Under the pieces are notes generated by a model. That model saw nothing but the letters and a program-made list of their open reading frames with translations. It ran no database searches and was not told the DNA's origin. Positions 63,093-64,000 of a DNA stretch of 64,000 nucleotides are shown here, in pieces. Source of the stretch: Bog-473 sp963834405 (GTDB lineage: Bacteria; Actinomycetota; Acidimicrobiia; Acidimicrobiales; RAAP-2); NCBI GenBank assembly GCA_963834405.1, contig CAWIBX010000005.1, positions 1,674,001 to 1,738,000 of the forward strand, given 5' to 3'. The first letter of the stretch is position 1. Each line of letters starts with the position of its first letter. Made by a program: the position numbers and the translations under genes.

Positions 63093-64000
63093 GAGGGCCT
63101 GCGTCGGCGGCGCGCCCGCAGCCCGAGTGCAGACGCCGCGGCGAGGAGCGCCAGCGCGCCGAGCACGGCCCCGATGATGACGCCGGTGTCGGATCCGGAC
63201 GAGCCCGCGTCGTGGGCCGGCGTCGCCGCGGCGCGTGTCGACGGGGTCGGGGAGGGTGGCGTGGTGGTCGTCGTGGTCGTCGTGGTTGCGGGTGCCGCTG
63301 CCGCGGGCGCGCGGTACGCCACGACCCGATTCGCCGTGGGCACCAGCAGGTAGCCGGCACCGACTCCGGGCGTGGGGAAGTGGTTCGCCGGGGCGCCCAC
63401 CGCCGCTTGCGCCCGCACGCTTCCCGTGGCCGGGTCGAGCCCGTAGAGGACCCCGTTCTGTCCGATGGTCCAGACCAGGCCCGCCGCCACGATCGGTGGG
63501 CCGCCAGCGTCCCCCGAGCTCCACAGCAGCTTGAGAGCCGCCGGAGAAATGGACACCTGCACGGCGATCACGCCGCTGAAGCACGGGAGATACACGGTCG
63601 TCCCCACGAACGCGACGCCGCCGTCGATGTCCTGGCTGCATGCGGCGGGCAATGAAGCTTGCTGACCGCCGATCCCCCCGAGCGACGCGCCGTTGAGCAG
63701 GTACACGGCGCGCGTCTTGCCGGCGGCGACCACCTGACCGTCGGACAGGAGGGCGACGGCGGTCGACAAGTCGAGGTCGCGTGCGTTGTTCGACGCCCAG
63801 TTCGTCGGCGCGAAATATTGCAGGAGCGACAGTGACGGCGAGAGCTCCAGCACGGAGTCGCTGTCGTCGTAGGCGTGGCTGGCCGAGTAGACCGAACCGT
63901 TGCCGGCGGTGACCCACACGTCGCCCTTCGCGTCGACCACCGGGGCCGCACCGCCCATCCAGATGGCCCCCTGGCTCTCCCCGCTGCCACTGTCGACCGC
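63086..64000 (-). CDS. Secreted PQQ-type beta-propeller protein with C-terminal anchor, cut by window edge
   Basis: At least 304 residues; the frame stays open to the right edge (GSGESQGAIWMGG). Blade-like repeats such as DAKGDVWVTAGNGSVYSAS, DGQVVAAGKTRAVYLLN, GTTVYLPCFSGVIAVQV and VWTIGQNGVLYGLDPATGSV belong to a PQQ-like propeller. A Thr/Pro-rich linker with a Thr run (~63275-63310) and one membrane helix (GVIIGAVLGALALLAAASAL) ending in RARRRRRPSQ anchor it in the membrane. Role unknown, perhaps scaffold or sensor outside the cell. Confidence 0.82.
   Translation of the reverse strand, partial: AVDSGSGESQGAIWMGGAAPVVDAKGDVWVTAGNGSVYSASHAYDDSDSVLELSPSLSLLQYFAPTNWASNNARDLDLSTAVALLSDGQVVAAGKTRAVYLLNGASLGGIGGQQASLPAACSQDIDGGVAFVGTTVYLPCFSGVIAVQVSISPAALKLLWSSGDAGGPPIVAAGLVWTIGQNGVLYGLDPATGSVRAQAAVGAPANHFPTPGVGAGYLLVPTANRVVAYRAPAAAAPATTTTTTTTTPPSPTPSTRAAATPAHDAGSSGSDTGVIIGAVLGALALLAAASALGLRARRRRRPSQ

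Overview
The window is GC-rich bacterial DNA (about 70% G+C) with the gene content of an actinobacterium: a PimB-type mannosyltransferase, F420/LLM-type oxidoreductase, DUF3039 and DUF2630 proteins, a class II (B12-dependent) ribonucleotide reductase and Clp-N proteins. An environmental lineage such as Acidimicrobiia is plausible, but that is inference. Many genes show a TAnnnT -10 box only 6-8 nt before the start codon, so much transcription looks leaderless. This rule was used to choose several starts.

Layout. 0-9 kb (mostly minus): end of a sulfate ABC system (cysT fragment, sulfate-binding protein), a PAS-GGDEF protein with a degenerate active site, an M48 peptidase, and a four-gene ABC importer for a sugar or glycerol phosphate (ATPase, two permeases, binding protein), then a DUF3039 protein. 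9-16 kb: Lon protease with a frameshift, DUF2630, an alpha/beta hydrolase with a probable ACG start, a limonene-epoxide-hydrolase-like protein, a large polytopic membrane protein and a tRNA with a CAT anticodon. 16-25 kb: small housekeeping genes, pimB, ROK glucokinase, LLM oxidoreductase, aminotransferase, SMP-30 and a PlsC acyltransferase. 25-30 kb: ACT protein, a SufR-like regulator in an SDR-queA-regulator operon, and a frameshifted glycerol kinase.

30-38 kb holds the most unusual DNA. A class II ribonucleotide reductase carries two LAGLIDADG inteins and sits behind tandem NrdR boxes. Directly abutting its stop codon is a 2,376-bp mobile cassette (35488-37863) with 13-bp terminal inverted repeats (TG...CA), 22-bp-spaced subterminal repeats and a CCTGA target duplication, which are IS21-like ends. 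It has no transposase. It carries a small HTH-like gene and a SIR2-domain gene, the latter broken by a dense cluster of 1-bp indels. It reads as a non-autonomous transposon carrying a putative NAD-consuming defence module.

38-64 kb: small membrane and secreted proteins, a Clp-N protein with an in-frame amber codon followed by 75 coding-like codons, a catabolic operon (SDR, two amidohydrolases, acetoacetate-decarboxylase-like protein, methyltransferase), a DMT transporter, an acyl-CoA dehydrogenase with a DECR-like SDR, NDH-2 and Nudix, an aldo/keto reductase, an ArfB-like rescue factor, SurE, aldose epimerase, a ketopantoate-reductase-like enzyme, an arylsulfatase, and a secreted beta-propeller protein that runs off the right edge.
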